A DNA stretch of 64,000 nt from contig CAWFCG010000003.1 in assembly GCA_963814315.1 (NCBI GenBank), positions 1 to 64,000 of the forward strand, in the 5' to 3' direction. The position numbers and the translations under genes are program-made. How positions within the stretch are numbered: position 1 is the first letter of the stretch; the number at the start of each line of letters is the position of its first letter. This DNA comes from JAFMJV01 sp963814315. GTDB taxonomy: Bacteria > Chloroflexota > Limnocylindria > Limnocylindrales > CSP1-4. Under the pieces are notes generated by a model that searched no databases, was not told the DNA's origin, and worked only from the letters and a program-made list of their open reading frames with translations. This document shows, piece after piece, positions 18,992-29,174 of this stretch.

Positions 18992-21322
18992 TTGACCGTA
19001 GAAGAGCCGAAGACCACCGACACCGAGAGCACCTCCAGCGAGTCTGAGACAGCGAACGCAGCCACCGAGGCCACAGCCGCGGAGGCCCCTGTCGAGGCCG
19101 TAGCCGAGTCGGAGTCGGGTGAGACGGCCGCTGCCGCAGTGGCAGAGACCCCCGCCGAGGTCGAGTCCCCAGCAGAGGCAGAGACGCCAGCAGAGACCAA
19201 GACATCAGCGGTGGCAGAGACATCAGCGCCCGATGTGCCGGTCGAAGCGGCGGCCGGGGCCGTTGCCGATGAAGCACCCGCCCAGGTCGTAGTTGTCGCC
19301 GAGGAAGCTCCTGCCGAGGAAGCATCCGCTGAGGCGACCGCCGCGGATGAAGCTCCTGCCGAGGAAGCTCCTGCCGAGGAAGCTCCTGCCGAGGAAGCTC
19401 CTGCCGAGGAAGCATCCGCTGAGGCGACCGCCGCGGATGTGCCCACCGACGAAGCACAGACCCCGGAGGTCCCTGTCGAGGCGCCAGTTCCGGAAGCCCC
19501 CGCAGAGGAAGCTCCGGCCCCGGTCGACCTGCGGCCCGAGCCGACCACCATGGAGGAGCTCCTCGCCGAGCAGCCGGGCGACATCCCCAGCCTCAAGCAC
19601 GGTGACGTGGTCGAGGGCAAGATCGTCCGCATCGACAAGGACGAGATGCTCGTCGACGTTGGCGCCAAGTCTGAGGGTGTCGTCAGCAACCGCGAGCTCT
19701 ACGGCCGCAACACAGAGTCCCAGCCCGATCTGAACGTGGGCGATACGGTCCTGGTCTACGTCCTCCAGCCCGAGTCCGCAGACGGCCATGCGGTCCTTTC
19801 GCTGCGTCGTGCCGGCCTTGAGCGCAAGTGGCGCTCCATGCAAGAGCAGTTCGACGAGGGCGAGATCATCGACGCCCCGGTCATCGACCACAACAAGGGT
19901 GGCCTCATCGTCGATTGTGGCATCCGGGGCTTCGTGCCCATCAGCCAGATCGTCGACTTCCCGCGCCGACCCCAGAACGACCAGCCGCGCGACGCGGCCC
20001 AGGAGATCGCCGAGAAGCTGCAGCCGTACGTCGGCCGCAAGCTGCGTCTCAAGATCCTGGAGGTCAACCGCAAGGCTAACCGCCTGATCCTCTCGGAGAA
20101 GGTGGCGCTGTATGAGGAGCGCCGGGAGAAGCGCGACGAGCTCTTCAGCAGCCTCGAGACCGGGCAGAAGGTCACCGGTACCGTCCGTTCCATCGCCCCC
20201 TTCGGCATCTTCGTCGATCTCGGTGGGATCGACGGCCTCGTGCACAAGAGCGAGCTGTCGTGGAACAAGGTCAATAACCCTGAGGGCGCCTACGAGGTCG
20301 GTGATGAGGTCGAGGCCGAGGTCATCGACATCAACCACGAGCGCGGTCGCATCAGCCTCTCGATCCGCCGGCTGCTGCCCGACCCGTGGCAGTCGACCGT
20401 GGCTGATCTCAAGGTCGGCGACCTGGTCGACGGGACCGTCACCAAGATCGTCAACTTCGGTGCCTTCGTCCGTGTCAAGGACGGCTTGGAGGGCCTCATC
20501 CACATCAGCGAGCTCTCGCACCAGCGAGTCGCTCATCCGGGTGATGTCGTCCACGAGGGCCAGACCATCAAGTTGAAGGTCATCTCGCTCGACTCCGAGC
20601 GTCATCGCCTGGGGCTCAGCCTGAAGCAGGCTGAGGAAGCTCCAGCGCGACCAGCGCGTGAGCGACGACCACGGGGCGAGCGCAGCGGATTCGACCGGTC
20701 GCAGGCCATCCAGGAGCCCGAGGGAGGAATCGACAACACGCTGGCCGCCGCGTTCGCGCAAGTGCGCCAGCAGATCGCCGAGCAGGATGCAGCGGAGTCC
20801 GGTGAGGTAGAGGCGGTCGCCGAGGCCATCGAGGCGGATGCCGTCGCTGATGCCATCGAAGCTGAGGCCGTCGTCGAAGTGGCCGAGGCCATCGAAGCCG
20901 AAGCCATCGTCGAGGAGATCGAGGACCTCGAGAAGGCGGCCCAGGCCGAAGTCGTGAGCGAGATCGCTGAGGAGGTCAAGGAGGCCGCCGAGGACGAGGT
21001 CGTGGACGACCTTGAGATGGCCGCCGAAGCGACCACTCCCGAGGCCGAGGCAGGTGCCGTCGCTGATGCCATCCAAGCCGAGGCTGTCGTCGAAGCCGCC
21101 GAGGCCATCGAAGCCGAGGCCATCGTCGAAGAGGTCGAGGACCTCGAGAAGGCCGCCCAGGCCGAAGTCGTGAGCGAGATCGCCGGGGAGGTCAGGGAAG
21201 CCGCCGAGGACGAGGTCGCGGACGACCTCGAGGTGGCTGCCGAAGCCGAGGCCGTGGCTGAGGTCGCTGCCGAGGCAAAGGCCGTCGTAGAGGCCGAAGC
21301 CGCTGCCGAGGCCAAGGAGTAG
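18992..21322 (+). CDS. rpsA: Ribosomal protein S1 homologue with long acidic N- and C-terminal tails
   Basis: RNA-binding protein that helps 30S subunits bind mRNA. Four S1 OB-fold repeats are clear: about residues 200-270 (VVEGKIVRIDKDEMLVDVG), 287-365, 386-455 (TGTVRSIAPFGIFVDLGG) and 472-545 (DGTVTKIVNFGAFVRVKDG). Four repeats fit the short S1 of Gram-positive-like lineages, but the protein has 776 residues because of an Ala/Glu/Pro-rich N-terminal tail of about 190 residues and an Ala/Glu/Val tail of about 225. Both tails contain internal repeats. The TTG start at 18992 is preceded by AAGGAGAT. It is apparently a single-gene unit. Confidence 0.92.
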   Translation: MTVEEPKTTDTESTSSESETANAATEATAAEAPVEAVAESESGETAAAAVAETPAEVESPAEAETPAETKTSAVAETSAPDVPVEAAAGAVADEAPAQVVVVAEEAPAEEASAEATAADEAPAEEAPAEEAPAEEAPAEEASAEATAADVPTDEAQTPEVPVEAPVPEAPAEEAPAPVDLRPEPTTMEELLAEQPGDIPSLKHGDVVEGKIVRIDKDEMLVDVGAKSEGVVSNRELYGRNTESQPDLNVGDTVLVYVLQPESADGHAVLSLRRAGLERKWRSMQEQFDEGEIIDAPVIDHNKGGLIVDCGIRGFVPISQIVDFPRRPQNDQPRDAAQEIAEKLQPYVGRKLRLKILEVNRKANRLILSEKVALYEERREKRDELFSSLETGQKVTGTVRSIAPFGIFVDLGGIDGLVHKSELSWNKVNNPEGAYEVGDEVEAEVIDINHERGRISLSIRRLLPDPWQSTVADLKVGDLVDGTVTKIVNFGAFVRVKDGLEGLIHISELSHQRVAHPGDVVHEGQTIKLKVISLDSERHRLGLSLKQAEEAPARPARERRPRGERSGFDRSQAIQEPEGGIDNTLAAAFAQVRQQIAEQDAAESGEVEAVAEAIEADAVADAIEAEAVVEVAEAIEAEAIVEEIEDLEKAAQAEVVSEIAEEVKEAAEDEVVDDLEMAAEATTPEAEAGAVADAIQAEAVVEAAEAIEAEAIVEEVEDLEKAAQAEVVSEIAGEVREAAEDEVADDLEVAAEAEAVAEVAAEAKAVVEAEAAAEAKE
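19306..19440 (+). repeat. 15-bp tandem repeat coding the EEAPA units in S1
   Basis: GAAGCTCCTGCCGAG is repeated four times in a row from about 19349, and a longer unit ending GCATCCGCTGAGGCGACC occurs on both sides of it. The repeat keeps frame and encodes Glu-Ala-Pro-Ala-Glu units. Confidence 0.85.
20841..21247 (+). repeat. 216-bp imperfect tandem duplication in the S1 C-terminal tail
   Basis: The stretch starting CCGTCGCTGATGCCATC at 20841 recurs at 21057, a shift of 216 bases or 72 codons. Both copies encode EAIVEE-EDLEKAAQAEVVSEI and an AAEDEV segment. Synonymous and missense differences show it is not brand new. Confidence 0.85.
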
Positions 21323-21506
21323 TCGCTTCTGATGCCTCGTCGTCACCACCTGCGACGGTAACCACATCGGGCCCCGTGCCATATGACACGTCGTTGACGA
21401 CCATCGCGGGTTTGGCAGGGCCGCGCCCGCTACCGAGAGGGGAGCGGTGGTAGCATGACTCGGCGGCCGTCAAGGGGTCGCCTGTAAGGAGTCGTCGCCA
21501 GCCCCT

Positions 21507-23998
21507 ATGGATCGGTTCGACAAGTTCACCGACCGCGCTCGCAAGGTCCTGACGCTAGCCCAGGACGAGGCGCAGCGCTTCAACCACAACTACATCGGCA
21601 CTGAGCACCTGCTCCTCGGACTCGTCCGTGAAGGAGAAGGCGTGGCGGCCCGCGTGCTCGAGAACATGAATGTCGAGCTGCCCAAGGTCCGCACCGCCGT
21701 CGAGTTCATCATCGGGCGGGGTGATCGGCCGGTGGTCGGCGAGGTCGGCCTGACGCCCCGGGCCAAGCGTGTCATCGAGTTGGCCATCGACGAAGCCCGC
21801 CGTCTTGGCCACAATTACATCGGCACTGAGCATCTCCTCCTGGGCTTGGTTCGTGAGGGTGAGGGCATCGCCGCTGGCGTTCTGGAATCCCTCGGTGTCA
21901 ACCTGGACAAGGTCCGCCACGAGGTCATCCGTGTCCTGAGCCAGTCGAGTGCGTCGGGCTCGACCAGCAGTGGCAGTGGTGATGCCAAGCGTGGCGGGGG
22001 CAGCAAGACACCCACCGTCGACCAACTCGGGATCAACCTCACCGAAGCCGCCCGCAGTGGCAAGCTCGACCCGGTCATCGGGCGCGAGAAGGAGATCGAG
22101 CGCGTCGTTCAGATCTTGTCGCGTCGCCGCAAGAACAATCCGGCGTTGATCGGCGAGCCCGGGGTGGGCAAGACCGCCATAGCGGAGGGCCTCGCCCACC
22201 GGATCGTTTCAGGGGACATCCCTGAATCGCTGGCTGACAAGCGTGTCCTGACGCTTGACATCGGTTCGCTGGTGGCCGGGACCAAATACCGCGGTGAGTT
22301 CGAGGAGCGTCTCAAGAAGATCATCGAGGAGTTGCGCAGCAGTAAGGACGCCATCCTCTTCATCGATGAGCTTCACACGCTCGTGGGGGCCGGCGCGGCC
22401 GAAGGCGCCATCGACGCGGCCAACATCCTCAAGCCACCACTCTCGCGCGGTGAGCTCCAGTGCATCGGTGCCACCACGCTCGACGAGTTCCGAAAATACA
22501 TCGAGAAGGATGCCGCACTCGAGCGCCGCTTCCAGCCGGTCATGATCGAGGAGCCCACGCTGGAGCAATCGATCGACATCCTCTTCGGCATCCGGGAGGG
22601 TTTTGAGCAGCACCACCGCGTCAAGATCACCGATGAGGCCTGTCGTGCGGCGGTGGACCTGTCCATCCGCTACATCACCGACCGGCATCTGCCGGACAAG
22701 GCCATCGACCTCATCGATGAGGCTGCCAGCCGCGTGCGCCTCCGCTACAGCACCACACCGCCGGAGCTGAAGGCCAGCCAGAAGGAGCTGGAGCGGATCG
22801 TCAAGGAGAAGGAGGCCGCGGTCAACGACCAGGACTTCGAGCGTGCGCAAGACCTGCGCGATGCCGAATCCGCGGCCAAGGCCAGCGCGGACCAGTTGCG
22901 CAGTGACTGGCAGGCGGCACTTGCGGCTGAGACGCCGGAGGTGACCGACGAAGACATCGCCCAGGTGGTGGCGCTGTGGACGGGCATCCCCGTCACACGC
23001 ATCGCCAAGGAGGAGTCCCAGCGGTTGCTTGAGATGGAGGCTGCGCTCCACCTTCGTGTCATCGGCCAGAACGAGGCCATCGAGACCGTGTCCAAGGCTG
23101 TGCGCCGTGCTCGTGCTGGCCTCAAGGATCCCAAGCGACCGATCGGATCGTTCATCTTCCTGGGTCCCACCGGCGTGGGCAAGACGGAGCTGGCCAAGAC
23201 GCTGGCTGAGTTCATGTTCGGCAGTGAGGACTCGCTCATCAAGATCGATATGAGTGAGTTCATGGAACGCCACAACGTCAGCCGCTTGGTGGGTGCCCCG
23301 CCCGGCTATGTCGGTTTCGAGGAGGGTGGTCAACTGACGGAGGCCGTGCGGCGCAAGTCCTACTCGGTGGTGTTGCTCGACGAGATCGAGAAGGCGCATC
23401 CAGAGGTCTTCAACATGCTGCTGCAGATCCTGGAGGACGGGCATCTGTCCGATGCCAAGGGCCGCCGCGTCGACTTTCGCAACACCATCATCATCATGAC
23501 CAGCAACGTCGGCGCCAGGATCTGCTGAAGGACACCTCGCTCGGCTTCCGGCCGGTCTCTCCGGACGAGGGCAAAGAGCGAGAGGCGCAGTACGAGCGCA
23601 TGAAGACCAAGGTGCTCGAGCAGCTCAAGTCGAGCTTCCGCCCTGAGTTCCTCAACCGTATCGATTCCCAGGTCGTGTTCCGTTCGCTCAGCGTGGAGGA
23701 GATCCGCGAGGTCGTGGATCTCTTGCTGGCGCGTGTGCGTAAGCAGCTCGTGGCCCAGCAGATCGACCTGGAAGTCACCGAAGCGGCCAAGGATCACGTC
23801 ATCAAGCTTGGTTACGACATCGACTACGGCGCCCGGCCGCTGCGACGCGTCATCCAGAACATGATCGAGGATCCGCTCGCGGAGGCGCTGCTGCTGGGTA
23901 GCTTCAAGGCTGGAGACACGGTGCTTGTCGACCGTGCGGAGGACTCCGGCCTGTCGATCGAATCCATTACGGAGAAGACCCCCGTCGAGGCCCTCTAG
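21507..23998 (+). CDS. clpC: ClpC ATPase, one frameshift near 23520
   Basis: Hsp100 unfoldase that feeds proteins to ClpP. The N-domain has two repeats (IGTEHLLLGLVREGEG twice), then AAA-1 with Walker A GEPGVGKTA near residue 215, a UVR-type middle segment (VNDQDFERAQDLRD) and AAA-2 with GPTGVGKTE near 552. The first frame stops after TSNVGARIC at 23528; adding one base before GATCTG restores GAR-LLKDTSLGF and runs to 23998, giving the normal length of about 830 residues. The break is probably a sequencing error in a GGG run. No ctsR, mcsA/mcsB or CIRCE element accompanies it. Confidence 0.93.
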
Positions 23999-24006
23999 GC
24001 CAGGCT

Positions 24007-25443
24007 GTGGCTCGCTCTCGGTCGGCTAGTGAGTATGTCTGTCAGGCATGCTCGGCCGCGTTCCCCAAGTGGTCAGGGCAGTGCCGGGGTTGTGGTGCCT
24101 GGAACGCGCTGGTGGAGACGTTGATCCGGCCATCCCAGCGACATGCTCATGAACACGCCGGTGCTCTGCCGGCGAATATGGAACCGCGGCCCTTGGGCAG
24201 GCTGGCCGCTACCGCGATCGCCCGCTGTCCGACCGGCCTGCCAGAGGTCGATCGCTTGTTGGGTGGCGGCTTGGTGCCAGGGTCGATCTTGCTGCTAGGC
24301 GGCGAGCCAGGCATCGGCAAGTCGACGCTGGTGCTGCAGGTGGCTGGCGCCCTCGCCGCGGCTATCGCGGTCGGGTCCGATGGTGCCACCGTCCTCTATG
24401 CGAGTGCGGAGGAGTCAGCTTCGCAATTGCACCTGCGCGCCACGCGTCTGGGACTGACTGACGGGCCGGCTGATGAGGCCCTGACCGTGCTGGCCGGCAC
24501 CGATGTGGCGGCCATCGTCACCGCGGCCGCCGCGGTACGGCCAGCGTTGCTTGTCGTCGACTCTATCCAGACCGTCGAGATCGATGGGCTCGCTGGGCCG
24601 CCCGGCTCGGTGGGGCAGGTGCGCGAGTCGGCTGCCCAGCTGGGGGCGTTCGCACGCGAGTACGGGGTGCCCGTGCTGCTGGTCGGGCACGTCACCAAGG
24701 ATGGCACACTGGCAGGCCCGCGAACGCTGGAGCATCTGGTCGATGCGGTACTGATGCTGGAGGGAGATCGCTACGGCTCACTGCGTCTGCTGCGTGCCCT
24801 CAAGAACCGCCACGGGTCCACCGAGGAGGTGGGCGTCATGGAGATGACCGCCGATGGGCTGCACGAGGTGCGGGACACGGCTGCGGCGTTCCTCGGCAGC
24901 GGCCACCGGGAAGCGCCCGGGGTGGCTGTGGCGGCCGTGCTCGAAGGCAGCCGTCCACTGCTGGTGGAAGTGCAGGCGCTAGTGGCCCCGGCAGGCGGCC
25001 TGGGTCCACCCCGCCGTACCGTGGCCGGTCTGGACAGCAACCGGCTGGCGCTACTGATCGCCGTGCTCGCCCGCCGCGGGGGCATAGATGTCAGCGGCCG
25101 TGACGTCTATGCCAGCCTCGCAGGTGGCCTGACCGCCAGTGAGCCGGCACTTGACCTGCCGCTCGCGCTTGCCATCGCCGCTTCGCAGCGAGATGTGGCC
25201 CTGCCGGCAGACATGCTGGTGTGTGGCGAGGTCTCGCTGCTGGGCGAGGTGCGACCAGTGCCCGGGCTCGACCGGCGTCTGCGAGAGGCGGCGCGCCTCG
25301 GCTTCCGTCGCGCACTCGTACCCAAGGGCGCCAGCGGCGCTTCCGGGGCACCGCTGCCCAAGGGGCTCAAGGTCATTGGCGTGGACACGTTGCGGGAAGC
25401 TCTCGCGGCCGTCCTCGATCCCAGCGCTGGTACATCTGGGTAG
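24007..25443 (+). CDS. radA: DNA repair protein RadA (Sms)
   Basis: RecA-like helicase that processes branched recombination intermediates. The 478-residue product has an N-terminal C4 zinc finger (Cys 12, 15, 26, 29), Walker A GGEPGIGKST at 98-107, Walker B LLVVDSIQT, the RadA-specific motif KNRHGS (usually KNRFGS, so one conservative change) and a C-terminal Lon-protease-like domain with DVYASLAGGL and GEVSLLGEVRPVPG. GTG start at 24007, eight bases after the clpC stop, so the two are co-transcribed. The clpC-radA-PIN-ispDF order is common in Gram-positive and related phyla. Confidence 0.96.
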   Translation: MARSRSASEYVCQACSAAFPKWSGQCRGCGAWNALVETLIRPSQRHAHEHAGALPANMEPRPLGRLAATAIARCPTGLPEVDRLLGGGLVPGSILLLGGEPGIGKSTLVLQVAGALAAAIAVGSDGATVLYASAEESASQLHLRATRLGLTDGPADEALTVLAGTDVAAIVTAAAAVRPALLVVDSIQTVEIDGLAGPPGSVGQVRESAAQLGAFAREYGVPVLLVGHVTKDGTLAGPRTLEHLVDAVLMLEGDRYGSLRLLRALKNRHGSTEEVGVMEMTADGLHEVRDTAAAFLGSGHREAPGVAVAAVLEGSRPLLVEVQALVAPAGGLGPPRRTVAGLDSNRLALLIAVLARRGGIDVSGRDVYASLAGGLTASEPALDLPLALAIAASQRDVALPADMLVCGEVSLLGEVRPVPGLDRRLREAARLGFRRALVPKGASGASGAPLPKGLKVIGVDTLREALAAVLDPSAGTSG

Positions 25444-25482
25444 ACACCGCCCCTGCCCGCATTCTGGTAGCGTCCACTGGCC

Positions 25483-26553
25483 ATGCTGAAGTTCATCCGC
25501 CTGCTGGGGGGTGCGCTGGGAGTCATCCTCGCGATCGCCCTCACCGGCTTCGACGGCACCTCTGCCTCTCTGCTCGACGATTCGACCGAGAGTCGGTTGA
25601 TGCTGGCCGGATGGATCGCGGCCTGGGGAGTGGTGGGCTTCGCTATCGCCCCCTACATCACCGTGGTGCCGGCGCGCTGGCTGATGCGGGCGGTCACGGA
25701 TATGTCCACCGTCGAGTTTGTGGCCGCCGTCATCGGTCTGCTGGTGGGCTTGTTGATGGGCTTCCTGCTGGGCCTGCCCCTGACAGCCTTGCCGGGTCCG
25801 GCCGGCTTCCTGCTGCCGGTCGGTGTCTCCATCGTGCTGGCACTGGGCATGATGGGCCTGACCGTGGCCAAACGTGGCGACCTGCGCGATGCCATCCGCG
25901 AGCTGGGCTTGTTTCGTCGGGATGCCGTGGCGGTGGATGAGGAAGTCCGCTTCGACCAGGTCACCTATCTCGATACCAGCGCCATCATCGACGGCCGTAT
26001 CGTGGACGTGGTGGCCTCCGGCTTCCTGTCCGGACTGCTGGTCGTCCCGCGCTTCGTGCTCGGTGAGCTGCAACACATCGCTGACGACTCGCAGCCTGGC
26101 CGTCGTAGTAGAGGCCGTCGTGGCATGGACGTCTTGTCGGTGCTGCAGAAGGACCATCGCATCGAGCTCGAGATGAGTGCTGAGGATGACCCGGGTTCGT
26201 CCACCGTCGACGCCAAGCTCGTCGGGCTGGCACAGAAGCGCAAGGCCGCCATCCTGACCACCGATTACAACCTCAACCGCATGGCCCAGCTGCAGGGCGT
26301 GCGCGTGATGAACCTCAACCAGTTGGCCAATGCGCTGAAGCCGGCGTTCCTGCCCGGCGAGGAGCTGCGCGTCAAGGTCATCCAGGAAGGCAAGGAGCCC
26401 GGCCAGGGTGTGGCCTTCCTCGACGATGGCACGATGGTCGTGGTGGAGGGTGGCAGCGATCATATCGAAGTGGAGATCGACGTCACGGTGACGCGTATCC
26501 TCCAGACCGTCGCCGGCCGCCTGATCTTTGCGGAGCCGGCATCGGGTTCCTGA
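25483..26553 (+). CDS. PIN and TRAM domain membrane protein (YacL-like)
   Basis: 356 residues. Four hydrophobic helices fill the first 135 residues, ending VSIVLALGMMGLTVA. A PIN nuclease domain follows (VTYLDTSAIIDGRIVDV, VPRFVLGELQHIADD, AILTTDYNLNRMAQ), with acidic residues for metal binding, and then a TRAM domain (LRVKVIQEGKEPGQGVAFLDDGTMVVVEGG). This matches B. subtilis YacL-type proteins, thought to be membrane-tethered RNA-processing or RNA-binding factors; the substrate is unknown. The ATG at 25483 follows radA by 39 bases. Confidence 0.9.
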   Translation: MLKFIRLLGGALGVILAIALTGFDGTSASLLDDSTESRLMLAGWIAAWGVVGFAIAPYITVVPARWLMRAVTDMSTVEFVAAVIGLLVGLLMGFLLGLPLTALPGPAGFLLPVGVSIVLALGMMGLTVAKRGDLRDAIRELGLFRRDAVAVDEEVRFDQVTYLDTSAIIDGRIVDVVASGFLSGLLVVPRFVLGELQHIADDSQPGRRSRGRRGMDVLSVLQKDHRIELEMSAEDDPGSSTVDAKLVGLAQKRKAAILTTDYNLNRMAQLQGVRVMNLNQLANALKPAFLPGEELRVKVIQEGKEPGQGVAFLDDGTMVVVEGGSDHIEVEIDVTVTRILQTVAGRLIFAEPASGS

Positions 26554-26619
26554 GCGCGCTACCGCGCACCCAGACATCCGCTCCCGACAGGAACGCGCCC
26601 GTCGGGGCACACTTGGGGG

Positions 26620-27777
26620 GTGACCCACCAACACGTCGCGGACGCGGTCGTCGTGGCCGCGGGCAGCAGCAGCCGCATGGGCGGAGGCGACAAGCTCGCG
26701 TTGACCGTGGCAGGACGTCCCATCCTGCGCTGGACGCTGGAGGCCCTCGCTGCTGCGCCGGAGGTGGCGCAGATCATCCTTGTCACGGCGCCCCCGCGGG
26801 TGGCAGAACTGGACGCCACGCCCTGGTTGGCCGATCTTGGCGCCATCGTCGTGCCCGGTGGTCGCCGGCGCCAGGATTCGGTGGCCGCGGGTGTGCGCGC
26901 CACCAGCGCTGAGATCGTGCTCGTCCATGATGCTGCTCGCCCGTTCGTGACGCCCTCGCTCGTGTCACGGGTGGTCGCGGGCGTACAGCGCTACGGCGCC
27001 GCCATTCCCGCGCTGCCGGTGGTCGATGCGCTCAAGCGGGTGGACGGCGTGCTCATCACCGCATCAGCCGAGCGTGGCGGGCTCTACCGGGCGCAGACGC
27101 CCCAGGGCGCCCGTCGCGAGCTGCTGCTGGCTGCCGCCGAGGCTCACGCGCGCGGCGAAGAGGACATCCCCGACGAAGCCGACCTGCTTGCGCGGGACGG
27201 GGTCGACGTGGCCATCGTGCCGGGCGACGCGGAGAACATCAAGGTGACCCTACCGGAGGACCTGCTGCTGGCCCGGCGCCTGGCGGGGGACGGCGCGCGC
27301 CGACGCGTCACGCACGGCAGTGACAGCCACCCCTTCGGACCGGGCGACGGGCTGCGACTTGGCGGCCTGCTGATCGAAGGCGCACCCCAGCTGCTAGGTC
27401 ACTCCGATGGCGACGCGGTGCTGCATGCACTCTGTGATGCGCTGCTCGCGGCATCAGGCGAGGGCGATCTGGGCCGGCTCTTCCCATCGGGGCCGCAGCA
27501 CACGCGCGGCATCGACAGCCGTGATCTGGTGGCGGCGGTACTGCGGCGAGTCGAAGCAGCCGACCTTGTGGTCGAGAGTGCGGACGTGACCATCCTGGGA
27601 TCCCGTCCCCGCCTCGGTGGACAGCGTCTTGATGCCATGGCCCGCTGCATCGCCGGGCTCCTGGGCGTTGAGCCTGGCCACGTGTCGGTCAAGGCCGCGA
27701 CCGCTAACCTCAGTGGCGACGAAGGTGCCGGGCGCGTCATCAGCGCGTCCTGCCTCGTGAGTGTGGTGTCCAGATGA
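26620..27777 (+). CDS. ispDF: Bifunctional MEP cytidylyltransferase / MECDP synthase IspDF
   Basis: Catalyses two steps of the methylerythritol phosphate route to isoprenoids. The IspD half (residues 1-225) has VVVAAGSSSRMGGGDK, VPGGRRRQDSV, VHDAARPFVT and TPQGARRELL. The IspF half (228-385) has the metal site DSHPF, LGHSDGDAVLHALCDALL, DLGRLFPSG and KAATANLSGDEG. The fusion is found in alphaproteobacteria, Chloroflexota and others. The GTG at 26620 follows a GGGGG run, and the TGA overlaps the cysS ATG (ATGA), so they are translationally coupled. Confidence 0.95.
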   Translation: MTHQHVADAVVVAAGSSSRMGGGDKLALTVAGRPILRWTLEALAAAPEVAQIILVTAPPRVAELDATPWLADLGAIVVPGGRRRQDSVAAGVRATSAEIVLVHDAARPFVTPSLVSRVVAGVQRYGAAIPALPVVDALKRVDGVLITASAERGGLYRAQTPQGARRELLLAAAEAHARGEEDIPDEADLLARDGVDVAIVPGDAENIKVTLPEDLLLARRLAGDGARRRVTHGSDSHPFGPGDGLRLGGLLIEGAPQLLGHSDGDAVLHALCDALLAASGEGDLGRLFPSGPQHTRGIDSRDLVAAVLRRVEAADLVVESADVTILGSRPRLGGQRLDAMARCIAGLLGVEPGHVSVKAATANLSGDEGAGRVISASCLVSVVSR

Positions 27778-29174
27778 GCTTGCAGTTCCGCAATACGCTT
27801 GGTGGCGCGATCGAGCCGTTCGAATCGCTGGAACCCGGTCACGTGCGCATGTACAGCTGCGGGCCGACGGTCTATGCGCCAGCCCACGTGGGCAATTTCC
27901 GCTCCTTCGTCTTCGCCGACATGGTGCGTCGCGCCCTGCTCTTCTGCGGCCATAGGGTGACGTGGGTGATGAACATCACCGACGTCGACGACAAGATCAT
28001 CCGCGATGCCTCTACTGCGGGCGTCCCCATCGGCGAGTTGACCGCGGTATTCACGGAGGCATTCCTCGAGGACCTCGGTCGCCTGGGCATTCCCACCCCG
28101 GACGTGATGCCGCGCGCCACCGAGCATATCGATGACATGGTGACGCTCATCCAAACGCTCATCCACAAGGGCCACGCGTATCAGACCGACGATGGCTCGG
28201 TCTTCTTTCGCATCGCCTCCTGGCCAACCTATGGACAGCTGGCCCGTCTCGATCCCGCCGGGCAACGCAGCGGCGAGCGCGTGGAATCGGACGAATATGA
28301 GAAGGACGACGTCCGTGACTTCGCGCTCTGGAAGGCGAAGAAGCCGGGCGAGCCCAGCTGGCAGACCTCACTGGGTGAAGGTCGTCCCGGCTGGCATATC
28401 GAGTGCTCGGCCATGAGCATGCGCTACCTGGGGCCGACCTTTGACATCCACACCGGCGGCATCGACTTGGTCTTTCCGCACCACGAGGATGAGATGGCCC
28501 AGTCGGAGGCGGCCACCGGTATGCCCTTCGCGCGCACTTGGCTGCACTGCGCGCACCTGCGCATGGGCGGCGCCAAGATGGCCAAGCGCAGCGGCAACTT
28601 CAGCCGTCCGTCGGACGTCTACGCCGCGGGCATCAGTCCCCGAGCACTTCGCTATGCGCTGGCGGCCGTCCACTACCGCTCACCGCTGGAGTTCAACGAG
28701 CACTCCCTGGAAGCTGCGACCGCCGCGATCGATCGCATCAGCACGGCTCTGGCCGCGCTCGAAGGGTACGCGGAGGGGCGTCCGGACGATGAGACGCTAC
28801 CACCGGTGCTGGCGTCCGCGCGCGCGGCATTCGTCGCCGGCATCGAGGACGATCTCAACATCTCAGCGGCGTTGGCCGCCCTGTTCGACCTGATCCGCGA
28901 GCTCAACAGCCGGATGGCGGCTCGGGCGTTCTCGACCGCTGATGCTCGTCGCGGTGCGGCTGCCATCCGTGAGCTTGATGCGGTGCTGGGCGTGCTCGAT
29001 GAGGGCGGCACCGAGCTCGGCGCCGAGCTGGTGACGATGCTGGAGGCCCGCATCGATGCCCGCGCCAAACGCGACTGGGCCCGCAGTGATGAGCTGCGCG
29101 ATGCGCTCGCGGCGGCCGGGATCGTGGTCGAGGACTCGCCCGATGGCCAGCGCTGGCGAAGGAGTCGACCATGA
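27774..29174 (+). CDS. cysS: Cysteinyl-tRNA synthetase
   Basis: Class I aminoacyl-tRNA synthetase, 466 residues. Zinc cysteine and HIGH-like signature are in YSCGPTVYAPAHVGNFRSF; ECSAMSMRYLG and HTGGIDLVFPHHEDEMAQSEA form the active site; the KMSKS motif is KMAKRSGNF near residue 266. The C-terminal helical domain carries an anticodon-binding end (RDWARSDELRDALAAAGI). It shares four bases with ispDF at its start and four with the methyltransferase gene at its end. Confidence 0.97.
   Translation: MSLQFRNTLGGAIEPFESLEPGHVRMYSCGPTVYAPAHVGNFRSFVFADMVRRALLFCGHRVTWVMNITDVDDKIIRDASTAGVPIGELTAVFTEAFLEDLGRLGIPTPDVMPRATEHIDDMVTLIQTLIHKGHAYQTDDGSVFFRIASWPTYGQLARLDPAGQRSGERVESDEYEKDDVRDFALWKAKKPGEPSWQTSLGEGRPGWHIECSAMSMRYLGPTFDIHTGGIDLVFPHHEDEMAQSEAATGMPFARTWLHCAHLRMGGAKMAKRSGNFSRPSDVYAAGISPRALRYALAAVHYRSPLEFNEHSLEAATAAIDRISTALAALEGYAEGRPDDETLPPVLASARAAFVAGIEDDLNISAALAALFDLIRELNSRMAARAFSTADARRGAAAIRELDAVLGVLDEGGTELGAELVTMLEARIDARAKRDWARSDELRDALAAAGIVVEDSPDGQRWRRSRP

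Noticed and set aside
19223..21382. 719-residue minus-strand frame over rpsA
   Set aside because: It is a shadow caused by the repetitive, stop-free GC-rich S1 tails; the plus-strand product has four S1 domains.
21323..21506. Search for CIRCE or CtsR operator before clpC
   Set aside because: No TTAGCACTC-N9-GAGTGCTAA or CtsR heptad repeat was found.
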